A program made the translations under genes and the position numbers. This document shows positions 12,376 to 24,900 of a stretch of DNA of 64,000 bases, piece after piece. The stretch covers positions 132,049,430-132,113,429 of the forward strand of contig CM073908.1 in assembly GCA_037176705.1 (NCBI GenBank), in the 5' to 3' direction. Origin of the DNA: Molossus alvarezi. Taxonomy: Eukaryota; Chordata; Mammalia; Chiroptera; Molossidae. Below the pieces are notes generated by a model that made no database searches, was not told the origin of the DNA, and was given only the letters and a program-made list of their open reading frames with translations. How positions within the stretch are numbered: position 1 is the stretch's first letter; each line of letters begins with the position of its first letter.

Positions 12376-12784
12376 ACAGAAGAACATAAATAGGGAAAGA
12401 TAGATTGATAGAGACCACTTTATAAAGTAGGATTATATTCTAAATGTTAATAAGATGTAATAAATGTATATGAATTTAAAAGAAAGAGAAGAAACTGAAG
12501 GTATTTCCAGTTTAAACTGGTAGGTTGAACACATGCGCTTACTCTATTATATCCTGAAACCTCTTGAAATAGGAGCAAATGGGTAAAGAAGAAAACAAAT
12601 GTGCATCTACAAAAAAGAGAGAGAGACAGTACAAAAATTTGGAGAGGAGAAACCCAATAGATGAGTAGAAACTGATATACCTATGTGCCAAGCCAGCAGT
12701 GAGAAAAGGTGAAACATGCCCACTGATTCCCAGATACTACAGGCAGTGACAGGGAAAGGAGGGCTCAAATATTGCTGAAAAGTC
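12376..12784. other. Unassigned sequence between L1 fragments
   Basis: No repeat recognised with confidence. May contain decayed L1 3' UTR at its left edge. Confidence 0.35.
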
Positions 12785-13420
12785 TATTTAAGACATAGTT
12801 TAAAATCATAACCCTCATGCACTGTAAATGTGAAATGGTGCAGATACTTTGGAAAACAATCTGACATTTCTTCAAACAACTAAACACACAGTTACCATAT
12901 GACCCAGCAATTCCACTCCCAAGAGAATTGAAAACATGCCCACACAAAAACTTATACATTACTATTGATAGCAGCATTATTCAATAGCTAAAACACAGAA
13001 ATAACCAAATATCCAACAACTGATAAATGGATAAACAAGATGTGATATATCCACACAGTGGAATATTATTCAGCCACAAAAAGGAAATAATGATCATACA
13101 TGCTACAACATGGATGAGCCTTGAAAACATTATCCTGTGAATAAAACCAGTCACAAATCATACATTGTATGATTCCATTTATATAAAATGTCCAAAATAG
13201 GCAAATCTACAGAGACAGAAAATAGATTAGCAGTTGCCTAGATCTGAATGGATATGGAAGAATGGGGTGTGACTGCTAATGGGTACAGGATTTTATTTTC
13301 TAAAAATGTTCTAAAATGTGACATGATGATGTTTGCATGACTCTGTTAATATACTAAAAAGCACTGAATTTAATACTTTAAGTGTGTAAATTATATCTCA
13401 ATAAATCTACTTTTTTAAAG
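12785..13420 (+). mobile_element. Ancient L1 ORF2 3' end and 3' UTR
   Basis: Carries decayed C-terminal ORF2 landmarks in order: ggaaaacaatctgacatttc, ccatatgacccagcaattcc, atccaacaactgataaatgg, cacagtggaatattattcag and catggatgagccttgaaaac, followed by a 3' UTR reaching tcaataaatc. Frames are destroyed. Confidence 0.85.
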
Positions 13421-13786
13421 AAGTACGTAGTCAGCTACACTGCCAGATATCCTCCCCTACTGGCACAGTCAGGCCATTGGCCCTCCCCAACCTCTTCAAA
13501 GGATCAGAGGCTTGTTCTCTGGAGAGGATAAACCTGCAGGCCTCTAGACTGGACAACAGCAAGTCAATTGAAGGCAAGTGCTACAGTGAAAGCAGGGGAG
13601 TTTTATTAAGGGCAATCAAGGCATTGAATATTCACATTCTCAGTTTTCTTTCCCCCTCAATCCCAGAACCTTGGTTGGCAGGCAGGATCTGCCCAGAGGA
13701 GTCTAAGAAATACAAGAAAAAAGACATCAAGCACCAGTCTGACCTGCAACCAACCACCCTGCACAGGCATTGAAAACAGGCATTGT
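13421..13786. other. Unassigned sequence with a 98-codon frame
   Basis: A 98-codon open frame (13477-13773) crosses most of the interval but has no recognisable domain. No repeat family recognised. Confidence 0.35.
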
Positions 13787-13787
13787 G

Positions 13788-14020
13788 GGCTGCTGGTTAA
13801 GTGCACAGACTATGGATCTGAACTCTAGATTGGAATCATAGCTCTGCGGGTGATTGGCCTAGATGCCTTTGGCAAGCTATTAACCTCTCACACCTCATCT
13901 ACAAAATAGGAATAATAAGAGAACCTATCTGCTAGTGTTATCATGAAAATAAAATGTAAAGTGCTTAGAACAGGGCTTGGCATACAGGAAGCCCCTTATT
14001 AATTGCTTACCATTATTATT
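13788..14020 (+). repeat. MIR SINE, nearly full length
   Basis: Shows the whole MIR order: gctggttaagtgcacagact head, a catagctctgcgggtga block, ggcaagctattaacctctca, ctacaaaataggaataataa, and the end tagaacagggcttggcatac. One of the best-preserved ancient SINEs in the window. Confidence 0.9.
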
Positions 14021-14540
14021 TATGCCCCATTCTTACATTAGACAAAGAAAACTGGGAAGCTAAGGACAGTCTTTGATATGATATGAAAGACAGAAATCAA
14101 AATAAATAAACAGCAAAAAGAACACTGGGAACAGAAAGCATGAAGGGAGAAAAAACATCCCGCAAATTATCATTAATATCCTCAGAGATATAAGAGAAGA
14201 TAGTGACTTTGAGTAAGAACGAAATGCTATTAAAGAACAACAGTAAAAAAAAAAAAAAAAAAAAAAAGATGACATAATTCCTGGTTAGAATTAAGAACAC
14301 AATACAAAAAGGAAACCATGTGGTCATGGTTCCAGTAACGCAGAGAAGAAGCAAAATTTGAATCATGTGAGTGGAAGAGAAAAAAGGTAAAGAAGGAAAA
14401 TCCATGAGGAATTCTGCATAATGATGTGCTACATACCGTGCGGTCTCCCACATAGTCAGTGCCCAAAAAATATTTTGTAAATAAATAAATAAATAAGTGA
14501 CTAGAACTCTGGAGAAGACAGAAGCCATGTACTACTGAGA
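14021..14540. other. Unassigned A-rich sequence
   Basis: Includes an A23 run at about 14246-14268 and a short (aaat)n tract near 14480. The 143- and 125-codon minus-strand frames are produced by these homopolymers and carry no domain. Confidence 0.4.
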
Positions 14541-14544
14541 AGTG

Positions 14545-14902
14545 ATGTGCTGACACAGTGAAACGTTCCTGGAAAGCAACTTGGCAATATGTCTCAGGAA
14601 TACTCAAAAAAGTTAATCCAATAATTTCTATTTGCAGTAATTTATCTTCGGCAAATCATCTCAGAAATGTAAGCAAACATTTATGTGCAAAGATCTTCAG
14701 TATAGTCTCATTTCATAATTAAAAATTTAAGGAAATCAGTATATTCAATAACAGGAACATCATTAAATATATTCAATATCCCTTTATATTAATAAAATTC
14801 ATTAAAAAGTTATTTTGAAGGCCATTTCATGAAAATAAGGAGATGTTTCCAATGATGGTGAAAACACTAGGACACAAAACTGAGTAAAATTTAACAAGTT
14901 TT
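14545..14902 (+). mobile_element. Ancient L1 3' fragment (L1ME/HAL1-like), split by a young L1
   Basis: Decayed L1 landmarks: ggaaagcaacttggcaatatg, aaacatttatgtgcaaagatc, ggaacatcattaaatat. It resumes for a short A/T-rich stretch after 16401, showing that the young L1 at 14.9 kb landed inside it. Confidence 0.6.
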
Positions 14903-16400
14903 AAAATGTCAACAACCGCAATCTTGAAAAGGAAGAACAAAGTTGGAAGGATCACAATACCAGATTTCAGGTTATACTACAAAGCCACCATAATCAAAAC
15001 AGCCTGGTACTGGCACAAGAACAGGTATATAGACCAGTGGAACAGAATAGAGAACCCAGAAATGGACCCTAGGCAATATGCTCAATTAATATTTGACAAA
15101 GGTGGCAAGACCACACAGTGGAGTAAGGACAGCCTCTTTAATAAATGGTGCTGGGAAAATTGGACAGCTACTTGCCAAAAAATGAAACTAGACCATCAAC
15201 TTACACCCTACACCAAAATAAACTCAAAATGGATAAAAGACTTAAATGTAACTCATGAATCCATAAAAATCCTAGAGGAGACTGTGGGCAACAAAATCTC
15301 AGACATCATACGCAGCAGAATTTTTACTGACACATCACCTAAGGCAATAGAAACAAAGGAGAAAATGAACACATGGGACTACATCAAACTCAAAAGCTTC
15401 TGCACAGTGAAAGATACAATCATCAAAACGGAAAGGCTACCCACTGTATGGGAGAGCATAATTGCCAATGATATATCAGATAAGGGGTTAATTTCCAATA
15501 CATATAGAGTGCTCATACAACTCCACAAAAGGAAGACAAAGAATCCAATTAAAAAATGGGCAGAGGAACTAAATAGACACCTCTCCAAACAGGACATACA
15601 AATGGCTAAGAGACATATGAAGAAATGTTCATCATCACTAATCATCAGAGAGATGCAAATCAAAACAACAATGAGGTATCACCTCACACCTGTCAGAATG
15701 GCCGCCATCAACAAATCATCAAACAACAAGTGTTGGCGAGGGTGTGGAGAAAAGGGGACTCTAGTACACTGTTGGTGGGAATGCAGACTGGTGCAGCCAC
15801 TATGGAAAACAATATGGTGTCACCTCAAAAAATTAAAAATTGATCTCCCATTTGACCCAGTGATCCCACTTCTAGGAATATACCCTACGAAGCATAAAAC
15901 ACCAATCAGAAAGAATATATGTACCCCCATCTTTGTAGCAGCACTATTTACAATCGCTAAGATCTGGAAACAGCCCAAGTGCCCATCAGTCGACGAATGG
16001 ATTAAAAAGCTGTGGTACATATACACAATGGAGTACTACGCAGCTGTAAGAAAGAAAGACCTCTTATCCTTTGAGACTACATGGAGGGACCTGGAAAGTG
16101 TCATCCTAAGTGAAACAAGCCAAACAGAGAAAGACAAATTTCATATGATCTCACTGATTTGTGGAATATAATGAACATAACAGTTTGAGGACAATACCCT
16201 AAGGAGTGGGGAGGTGAGAGAGGGATGAACCACAGAACTTATTTGCATGTATGCATGAACAGTGGGCATGGACAACAATCTGGGGAAAGGGCAGGGAGGG
16301 AAGGGGGAGGGGGGAATCAGTGGGGGAAAAAAGGAGAATCATTTGTAACAAAAATTAATCAATAAAAAAATAAATAAAATAAAATAAAATGTCAACAACC
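14903..16400 (+). mobile_element. Young L1, 5'-truncated, 15-bp TSD
   Basis: Body 14918-16385, flanked by perfect aaaatgtcaacaacc repeats at 14903-14917 and 16386-16400. It starts within the last third of ORF2 and keeps the stop, the 3' UTR with a G-rich purine tract (about 16281-16320) and an A/T-rich tail. By eye it is nearly identical to the corresponding part of the L1 at 20.3-26.0 kb, but lacks about 40 bases of 3' UTR near 16190. The insertion site ttttaaaa fits L1 endonuclease preference. Confidence 0.97.
14906..16171 (+). pseudogene. Uninterrupted C-terminal part of L1 ORF2 (421 codons)
   Basis: The first codons, ATG TCA ACA ACC, come from the target-site duplication; from the fifth codon on the frame is L1 ORF2 downstream of the reverse transcriptase. 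The protein carries the ORF2 C-terminal region with a C-X3-C-X7-H-X4-C motif (15731-15784) and ends at the natural ORF2 stop. Endonuclease and polymerase domains are absent, so it cannot retrotranspose on its own. No promoter is visible. Truncated pseudogene is the default reading; the intact frame most simply reflects youth. Confidence 0.75.
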
Positions 16401-16420
16401 TTGAAATAAAGTTTTATTTA

Positions 16421-16655
16421 AAACTAACCCTCTTGGCCACAATCCAGATGCCACAGTTTTTGAACGCCCCCCCCCTCCTCTAATCATGCATGATCCCTCT
16501 GTCCCTTTTTCTTCTGTGTTCCAGTAGCAATTTGTCTGCCCTTCTTATTTCACTTAATAAATATCATTCTTGTCCCTTCTCTTGTTTTGAGGCTTCTGCA
16601 GGATAAGAATTATATCTTAAAGTCATGCCTCCTTTAGTATCCAGTAAAATGCTTT
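16421..16655. other. Short unassigned stretch
   Basis: No repeat recognised; contains a C9 run at about 16468. Confidence 0.35.
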
Positions 16656-16659
16656 ACAC

Positions 16660-16890
16660 ACCGTTGATGCATTCATCATTTATTCATCAATTCCATAGAC
16701 AGCTATTACATGCCTATTGTATGCCTGGGATACTAAGAAAAAGTTAAAAGAGCAGAGACGTGGGATCAACAGATTTGGATCTAAAATTAGGCTGTGTATG
16801 ACTGGTCAAATTGCTTAACCACATTAGGCCTCAGATTCCCCATAGTCAAATGAGAATGTCTTAGGTCAGTGTTTTCAACAAACCTTAAGA
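16660..16890. repeat. L2-like fragment followed by a MIR fragment
   Basis: 16660-16735 (minus L2-like) reads gcattcatcatttattcatc ... tgcctattgtatgcctggga. 16750-16885 (plus MIR) reads gctgtgtatgactggtcaaattgcttaacc, ggcctcagattcccc, caaatgagaatg. Both are strongly decayed. Confidence 0.5.
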
Positions 16891-16904
16891 TGAGGATTTA
16901 TTAA

Positions 16905-17158
16905 GCCCTGGCCACTTTGACTCAGTGGTTAGAGCGTTGGCCCACGGACCAGAGAGGCCTGAGTTCAGTTCCCGCTAAAGGGCATGTACCTCGGTTGCAG
17001 TTTGTCCCCAGCCTCGGTTGGGGTTATGTGTGTGGCAGCCACTCGATGGGTCTCTCTTACGTCGATGTTTCTCTCTCTCTCTTCCTCCCTCTCTCCCTCC
17101 CACTCTATCTGAAGATAAATGCAAAAATGTCCTTGGATGAGGATAAAAAAACACAAAT
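16905..17158 (+). mobile_element. VES SINE (younger subtype), TSD
   Basis: Complete head-to-tail copy from gccctggccactttgactcag to gaagataaatgcaaaaatgt and an A-rich end. The 10-bp TSD gatttattaa lies at 16895-16904 and 17159-17168. The B-box-like tract is gagttcagttcccgc. Confidence 0.95.
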
Positions 17159-17168
17159 GATTTATTAA

Positions 17169-19555
17169 GTACTCCCAGGGAAGATAAGGTGTAGGGCAAA
17201 TGGGGGAAGGGATCAAATAAGGGTGTAACCTCAAGTTAAGTCCCAATCTGAACCTGATTAGGGGGTCTTTGGATCACACAAATAAAGCCTAATACTGTCT
17301 CTACTTAAGTCAAGGTGGATGGATTTTCTTACTCACACCTGTCATCATCGACCAAGCTTCCTTGATGCAGGAAAGGGGCTAGAGGTGCAGAACTTCCTGG
17401 GCACTTCCAGCTCTCTGTGTTTGGGCAAAGTGGCTCCAGAAGCCCAAGACCATTCCTCTGAAGAAAGTCACAGGTGAAGGCCTTTAGAAACAAAAGAACA
17501 CAGAAACTGTGGAAGGAATAGCATTCTAGGTGGAGATCAGTGGCCATTACAGAGGATAATTGATTAGGTGACCTCTAAATCAGTTTTCTGAATCAAATTT
17601 CAACAATAGTCTATCATAGCTGATATAGAAGATAAAACTGAAATCTATTTTGGAGGTAAAATGAACATATATTAAATCACTGGAAGCTAACTCAATGTAC
17701 ACTCAAACATGAACACCCTTTAGAAAAAGGGGAAATGCAAAGCTTAATCTGAAAGATATTTTATAAGGAAATAAATCTGTGAGTTAGCCATGAAGGAAAT
17801 AAGTTGTAATTTAACTTCTTCGACAGAAATCAGTTTCTCTAAAATCCTGAACAAAATGCTTCTTTCGAATCCAACTTTCTCTTCACCTCACCTTTTTCCC
17901 CACTGAATTTACATTTAAACTCTTTACGATATGCAGGCACTCAAATCTTCTGTCTTCTAACGCTTATGAAATTACTTCCTCACTTGTTCTCTCCACAAAC
18001 ACACATATTTATCCCTATGTGTTCTCTTTTAGTTCTTCCATCTCAGAATCTTCTTCTCCCTTTTTACAAGGTATCTAAATCACAGTTCCACAACAAAACT
18101 TTCACAAACTCTCCAGTGATTCTCCAGTTCATAAACTGCCTCCAACACCCACAAAATGATTAGAAATGATATAACAGTGTGTGATTAACATCTAAATCCT
18201 ACAGTACTAAATCTGGCCACTACAGGCATATATCTACTTTTTCCCCTCAACTAGAGTGTAATCCTCCAATGACAATGTATCATATCTCTTCATACCACCT
18301 GGCAGGGATCACCAAACAAGGCAAAGACAAACAGATGTGAGAGATGACATCTCTCTTTAATAGAAATAATGACTACCAAACATAATCACACAAGATAAAC
18401 TTTATTTTATAAAATAATACATGATTACAATGCAGAAATAGTTTACTGATGCATTCTGACATGTTACTTCAGGATGATAAAGCAGAAAATGAAAAAAAGA
18501 GAAACTATCAAAAAACATTTTACAAAATACACATCTCTAAATGTATCTTCAGGTTAATTCATTTAGGTATTTATATGTCTGAGGATCACAATTTATCACA
18601 TTATTTTGATAAATAGCATTCTAAGCACAGACATCCAGCTTTTAAGAAAAATATGAGACAGGACAGCCTATGGCAGTTAGAATGGGAGCATAGCAATGTC
18701 AAGTTTTTCTGATATGGCAGATGTCTGATTATCATATAATGACTATGTTCTATGATCTGGACATCAATATTCAATTTTTTATATGCTGCCTGAAGTCAGT
18801 TTTAGGAGAGATTACAATTTCCACCCTACAGAATACTTCCCAAAATGAGACAAGTATTAATGCTTCCTAGGATTGTTGCTTTCAGTGTAACTGATTCCAT
18901 GAAAATATATTTATAAACTAAAAAGAACATTTGAGGAAGACAAGAATGAGTTCAGCAAGCTACACACACTGGATTACGTGCTTTAGCTGTGGCTCACTTT
19001 CCCACATAGCAGAGACACTCACCCAACTTCCTCAGTGGTTTCAAAATCTGCTTCACAATCTGCCCACTTCATTCTCATGTCTTTGGTTCCTTCATCTTGA
19101 TAACCATTTTACGCCCTGGCCTTAGAGCCCTGGATCTTCTAAGCCTTAAGCATCTTCATCTTCACTGCCCTGCATTCACCCTTGAGCGTGGCCACCGCAC
19201 AGGCACTGGCAACACTTGAAACCTGCTCCAGCTCACTGATGCCAGCTCTGCAACTACCTCCTCTAGCCACAGTTTCTTCTCCTTCAACTTGTTACATTCC
19301 ACAGTCCCACCTAACTTTCCTTTTCCTACTTTTCAAAACAGTCTCTACTGTTTTGCTATCCTCCAAGAAAAGGTCACTTCTTTCTGGTGACATTTGGTGC
19401 CATCAAATGTTGAACTGATGTAGATAATGGAATCAAGTGTCTCTCACTCTATTATATACCTCTGATATTTACCTAAACATTTACTGATGTTCATAAATTC
19501 CAATTTACCAAATTTTTTCCTTTTATGGTCCTAAGAATTCTTTGCCTAGGAAGAA
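17169..19555. other. Single-copy sequence, no gene recognised
   Basis: No convincing exon or repeat. A weak L2-like stretch may lie at about 18.18-18.31 kb (ctagagtgtaatcctccaatg). The C-rich, T-rich 18.99-19.42 kb segment has 64- and 78-codon frames with no domain. Confidence 0.45.
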
Positions 19556-20288
19556 ATAAGAATGGCAAATAAGCACACAGAAAGATGCTCAACATCATTT
19601 CTTATCAGGGAAATGCAAATTAAAACCATAATGAGATACCACTACACACTTATTAGAATGATTTTTTAAAAATGGCAATACCAGCCCTGACCGGTTTGGC
19701 TCAGCAGTAGAGCGTCGGCCCACAGACCAAAGAGTTGCAGGTTCGATTCCAGTCAAAGGCACATACATAGTACCTCAGTTGCAGTTCAGTCTCTGGCCCT
19801 GGTCAGGGCTGTGCAAGAGGCAACCAATGGATGTGTCTCTCTCGCGTTGATGTTTCTCTCTCTTTCTTTCTACCCTACTCTATCTGAAGATAAAAATGGG
19901 GAAAAAAAAGTATCCTCGGGTAAGGATTTTTAAAAAATAACTAAATAAAATAAAATGGCAATACCAAGTGCAGACAAGGATGCAGAGTCATTGTAACTCT
20001 CGTTACTATCTGTATGAATGGCACACATATGCTCTGTGAAGCAGACCAGCAGTTTCTTATAAAGTTAAACATAGTTACCATATGGCCCAGCAATCCCACT
20101 TCTACATAGTTACCCAAGAGAACTGGAAATCTGTTTGCGCAAAAGTATATGTGCACAAGTTTTAACAGAAGCTTTACTTATAATGGTAAACAGTGGAATG
20201 GAAATCCAAATGACCCTCACCTGGGGAATGGGCAAACAAATGGTGGTACATCTATACATACTACTCAACAATAAAAAAAAGAATGAAG
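19556..20288 (+). mobile_element. Ancient L1 3' part, left piece of a nested insertion
   Basis: L1 landmarks in order: agatgctcaacatcatttc, gaaatgcaaattaaaacc, a VES insertion, then ccatatggcccagcaatcccac, ggaatggaaatccaaatgacc and a stretch ending at aagaatgaag. The sequence resumes at 26036 with tactgatacaataacatgg, so one old L1 was split by the young L1. Confidence 0.88.
19684..19951 (+). mobile_element. VES SINE inside old L1, 15-bp TSD
   Basis: Perfect TSD aaaatggcaatacca at 19669-19683 and 19952-19966. The B-box-like tract aggttcgattcc is intact. The body resembles the older 'agtcaaaggcacata' type rather than the 'gctaagggcatgta' type. Confidence 0.96.
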
Positions 20289-21033
20289 AGGATTTGGAAA
20301 ATGGCGGCGAAGTGAATGGAGCGACACAGACCATCTCCCAAGACCAAACTGGATTTACAAGGAAAATAAAGGCAAACCATCAGGAAAGGGCAGCCAAAAG
20401 ACATCTTGGAGGACCACTTAACCAGAAACACCCACTCAATCCTGGTAGGCTTGCAAGGACGGGAGAGGGGACCGAGAGCCCAGGGTCCGCAGTGGCCTGG
20501 GCAGGGGCCAGGGAACTCGGCCGGAAGTTAATCCTACCATCTCCCTTGCCAGCCTGCACGGGCCCTGGAAACTCTGTAGCCGGCTAAACTCTCCACTGGA
20601 GCCACACAGACTCTCGGGCCCCAGGGAACTCGGCGGGACCAGGGAACTCGGCGGGAAGTTAATCCTACCGTCTCCCTTGCCACCCTGCACGAGCCCTGGA
20701 AACTCTGTAGCCAGCTAAACTCTCCACTGGAGCCACACAGACTCGCGGGCCCCAGGGAACTCAGCGGGACCAGGGAACTCAGTGGGACCAGGGAACTCGG
20801 AGGGAAGTTAATCCTACCGTCTCCCTTGCCACCCTGCATGGGCGCTGGGAATGCTGTAGCCTGCTAAGCTCTCAGCTGGAGCCACACAGACTCCCGGAGA
20901 ACAGGGGACTTGGCTGGATTAAAGTGGGTCCTCCCTGGTGCATTCAAACCCAGGAGAGGGAGCCACAAACAGCAGAACACCAACACCCACTGGGAAAATT
21001 TGGCAGACTCCAAAGCCCACTGTGATAGCCAAA
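20289..21033 (+). promoter_or_regulatory. L1 5' UTR with tandem promoter-like monomers
   Basis: GC-rich and CpG-containing, unlike the surroundings. Three repeats each start at a gaagttaatcc landmark: 20524, 20655 and 20804. Spacings are 131 and 149 bases; the 18-base difference is one extra copy of a module like actcagcgggaccaggga. Monomeric 5' UTRs act as internal promoters in other mammalian L1s such as mouse; that role here is inference. The long open frames on both strands in this interval are by-products of its composition. Confidence 0.8.
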
Positions 21034-21936
21034 ATGGTGAGAAACAGAAACAAAAGCCAAATGAAAGATCAAGAGACCTCTACAGAAGATGAAATAAATG
21101 AGGTGCAGTTAAGCAAGTTAACAGAACTAGAATTTAGAGCCATGATGTTGCGGAAGCTCAACAGAATGTGTAAGGACATGAGCACCATGAGTAAAGACAT
21201 AGAAATGATGAAAAGAAACCAGCTGGAAATGAAAAACCAATGGGAAGAAATGAAGAATGACATATCAGAAATGAAAAACACACTGGAAGGTCTAAAAAGC
21301 AGAGTAGGGGAAGCTGAGGACCGGATCAGTGAATTAGAAGACAGGCTAGAAGAAATCAACCAATCAGAAAACCAAAAGGAAAAAAAAGATTAAAAAACAG
21401 GAAGAGAGCTTAAGAGAATTGTGGGACAACTGGAAACGGAATAATATTCGTATCATAGGAGTCCCTGAAGAAGAAGAAAGTAAGCGAGGGCTAGAGAATA
21501 TATTCAAAGAAATAGTGACAGAAAACTCCCCTAATTTGGTGAAGCAAGAAGGCATTCAAGTTCAAGAAGCTCAGAGAGCCCCAAGTAAGAAGAACCCAAA
21601 AAGGCCCACACCAAGACACATAGTAATCAACTGCCAAAAATTAAAGACAAAGAGAGAATCCTAAAAGCAGCAAGAGATAAGCAACAGGTTACCTAAAAAG
21701 GAAACTCCATAAGGCTCTCAGCGGACTTTTCACAAGAAACACTACAGGCTAGAAGGGAATGGCATGAAGTAATCAAGGTCATGAAAAACAAGGATCTGAA
21801 TCCAAGACTACTCTACCCAGCAAGGCTATCATTCAAAATAGAAGGTCAAATAAAGAGCTTCCCAGACAAAAAAAGGCTAAGGGAATACATTAGCACCAAA
21901 CCAGCACTGCAAGAAATGTTAAAAGGACTGCTGTAA
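21034..21936 (+). pseudogene. L1 ORF1 (RNA-binding chaperone), disabled
   Basis: The ATG at 21034 opens a frame beginning MVRNRNKSQMK. Residues about 45-115 form a long heptad-rich coiled coil (trimerisation in the family). The open frame ends at 21391-21393, just after an A run near 21378 where one extra base shifts the frame. The RRM-like part with IRIIGVPEEEE follows in another frame (from about 21419), then the C-terminal domain up to the stop at 21934-21936. A further stop lies near 21694. Normal function is binding L1 RNA; this copy would give only the coiled coil. Confidence 0.9.
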
Positions 21937-21981
21937 TTACCAGGAGAAATGGGAAGGAAAATAGAACCACACTAAACAAAA

Positions 21982-24900
21982 ATAGCAATAAATAAGTACA
22001 TATCAATAACCACTTTAAATGTAAATGGACTGAATGCTCCCATAAAAAGACACAGAGTTAGCTGATTGGATAAGAAAGCATGACTCATCTATATGCTGTT
22101 TACAAGAGACCCACCTCACAACAAAAGACTCACATAGATTGAAAGTAAAGAGATGGAAAAAAATCTGTCAAGCAAATGGAAAAGAAAAAAAAGCTGGGGT
22201 AGCAATACTTATATCTGATAAAATAGACTTCAGATTGAAGGCCATAACTAGAGACAAAGAAGGCCAATACATAATATTGAAAGGATCTATCCAACAGGAA
22301 GATATAACCTTGATAAACATATATGCACCCAATATAGGAGCACCAAAATATATTTAAAAACTATTGGAGGACTTCAAAGGAGAAATCGATAGCAATACAA
22401 TCAGAGCAGGGGACTTCAACACCCCGCTCACATCACTGGATAGATCCTCTAGACAAAAAATTAGCAAGGAAACAGAGACTCTAAATGAAGCACTAGACCA
22501 AATGGATTTAATAGATATCTACAGAGAACTACACCCCAAAACTACAGAATTCACATTCTTCTCAAGTGCACATGGAACATTCTCAAAGATAGACCACATG
22601 TTAGGGCACAAACTAAGTCTCTACAAGTTCAAGAAGATTGAAATTATAACAAGCATCTTCTCAGACCACAATGGTATGAAACTAGAAATCAATTGCAACA
22701 AGAACATACAAAGACATTTGAACACATGGAAGCTAAATAGAATGTTATTAAACAATGAATGGGTCACCGAGGAGATCAAGGAAGAAATCAAAAACTTCCT
22801 GGAAACCAATGAAAAAGAGGACACAACAATAAAATCTATGATGCAGCAAAAGCAGTTCTGAGAGGGAAGTTCATAGCACTACAGGCCTACCTCGAAAAAG
22901 AAGAAAAATCTCTAATAGACTACCTAATCTCACAACTTAAAGAACTAGAGAGTAAACAAAAAGAAAACCCCAGAGCAAGTAGAAGAAAGGAAATAGTAAG
23001 GATCAGAGCAGAAATAAACGACATAGAGACCAAAAAAACAATTCAGAGGATCAATAAAACAAAGAGCTGGTTTTTCGAAAAGATAAACAAGATTGATAGA
23101 CCCTTAGCTAGACTTACCAAGAAACAAAGAGAGAGAACCCAAATACATAAAATCAGAAATGAAAGAGGAGAGATAACAACTGACACCACAGAAATACAAA
23201 AGATCGTTAACAACTACTATGAACAATTATACGGCAACAAATTCGAAAATCTAAGCGAAATGGACAAACTTCTAGAAACACATAGTCTCCCAAACAGGAT
23301 CAGGAAGAGATTGAAAACTTGAACAGAACAATAACAACAGAAGAAATTGAAGATGTAATCAAGACTCTCCCAGCAAACAAAAGCCCAGACCCGGATGGCT
23401 TCACGGGGGAGTTTTACCAAACATTCAAAGAAGAACTAATACCCATTCTCCTCAAACTATTTCAAAAAATTCAAGAAGAAGGAAGACTTCCAAACTCGTT
23501 TTATGAAGCCAGCATAATTCTAATTCCAAAACCAGAAAAAGACACAACAAAGAAAGAAAACTACAGGCCAATATCCCTGATGAACATAGATGCCAAAATC
23601 CTAAACAAAATACTAGCAAATCAAATCCAGCAATACACCAGAAAAATTATCCACCATGACCAAGTGGAATTCATCCCAGGGATGCAAGGCTGGTACAATA
23701 TTTGCAAATCAATAAATGTGATACACCACATAAATAAATTGAAGAATAAAAACCACATGATAATATCAATAGATGCTGAAAAAGCCTTCGACAATATCCA
23801 GCATCCATTTCTGATAAAAATGCTCAGCAGTGTGGGAATAGAGGGATCATATCTAGACATAATAAAAGCCATATATGAAAGACCTAGAGCCAACATTATA
23901 CTCAATGGGCAAAAACTAAAAGCATTTCCCTTAAGAACAGGAACAAGGCAAGGATGCCCACTTTCGCCACTCCTATTGAACATAGTACTGGAAGTCTTAG
24001 CCACAGCAATCAGACAGGAAGAAAAAATAAAAGGGCTCCAAATTGGAGAGGAAGAAGTGAAATTGTCATTATTTGCAGATGACATGATACTGTACATAGA
24101 AAACCCCAAAGATTCCACCAAAAGCTTACTAGACTTAATAAATGAATTTGGCAAAATAGCAGGATACAAAATTAACGTCAAGAAATCGATGGCATCCTTA
24201 TACACCAATGATGAACTCACAGAAATAGAAACTAAGCAAACAATTCCATTTACCATTGCGGCAAAAAAATTAAGATACCTAGGAATAAACTTAACCAAAG
24301 AAATAAAGGACCTATTCGCAGAAAACTACAGGTCTTTGAAAAAAGAAATAGCGCAAGATGTAAAAAAGTGGAAGCACATACCCTGTTCATGGATTGGGAG
24401 AAATAACATCATTAAAATGTCCATATTACCCAAAGCAATATATAGATTCAATGCAATCCCCATCAAAATACCAATGGCATACTTCACAGAATTAGAACAA
24501 TTACTTCAAAAGTTCATATGGAACCAAAAAAGACCTCGAATAGCCACAGCAATCTTGAAAAGGAAGAACAAAGTTGGAGGGATCACAATACCAGATTTCA
24601 GGTTATACTACAAAGCCACCATAATCAAAACAGCCTGGTACTGGCACAAGAACAGGTATATAGACCAGTGGAACAGAATAGAGAACCCAGAAATGGACCC
24701 AAGGCAATTTGCTCAATTAATATTTGACAAAGGTGGCAAGACCACACAGTGGAGTAAGGACAGCCTCTTTAATAAATGGTGCTGGGAAAATTGGACAGCT
24801 ACTTGCCGAAAAATGAAACTAGACCATTAACTTACACCCTACACCAAAATAAACTCAAAATGGATAAAAGACTTAAATGTAACTCATGAATCCATAAAAA

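Noticed and set aside
13477..13773. 98-codon frame as a possible exon or small gene
   Set aside because: No domain, no clear splice signals and no start context; the frame length is plausible by chance in 64 kb.
14060..14607. Minus-strand frames of 71, 143 and 125 codons rich in F and L
   Set aside because: They depend on the A23 run and A-rich plus strand. No signal peptide, domain or regular transmembrane pattern beyond homopolymer runs of F.
20135..20839. Overlapping open frames of 150, 101 and 84 codons on both strands
   Set aside because: They lie across the L1 5' edge and its GC-rich monomer repeats; the similarity between the two minus-strand frames comes from the tandem repeat, not from a gene.
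23621..24298. 225-codon minus-strand frame
   Set aside because: Antisense shadow of the L1 reverse transcriptase; the same shadow appears opposite the reverse transcriptase at 49183-49548.
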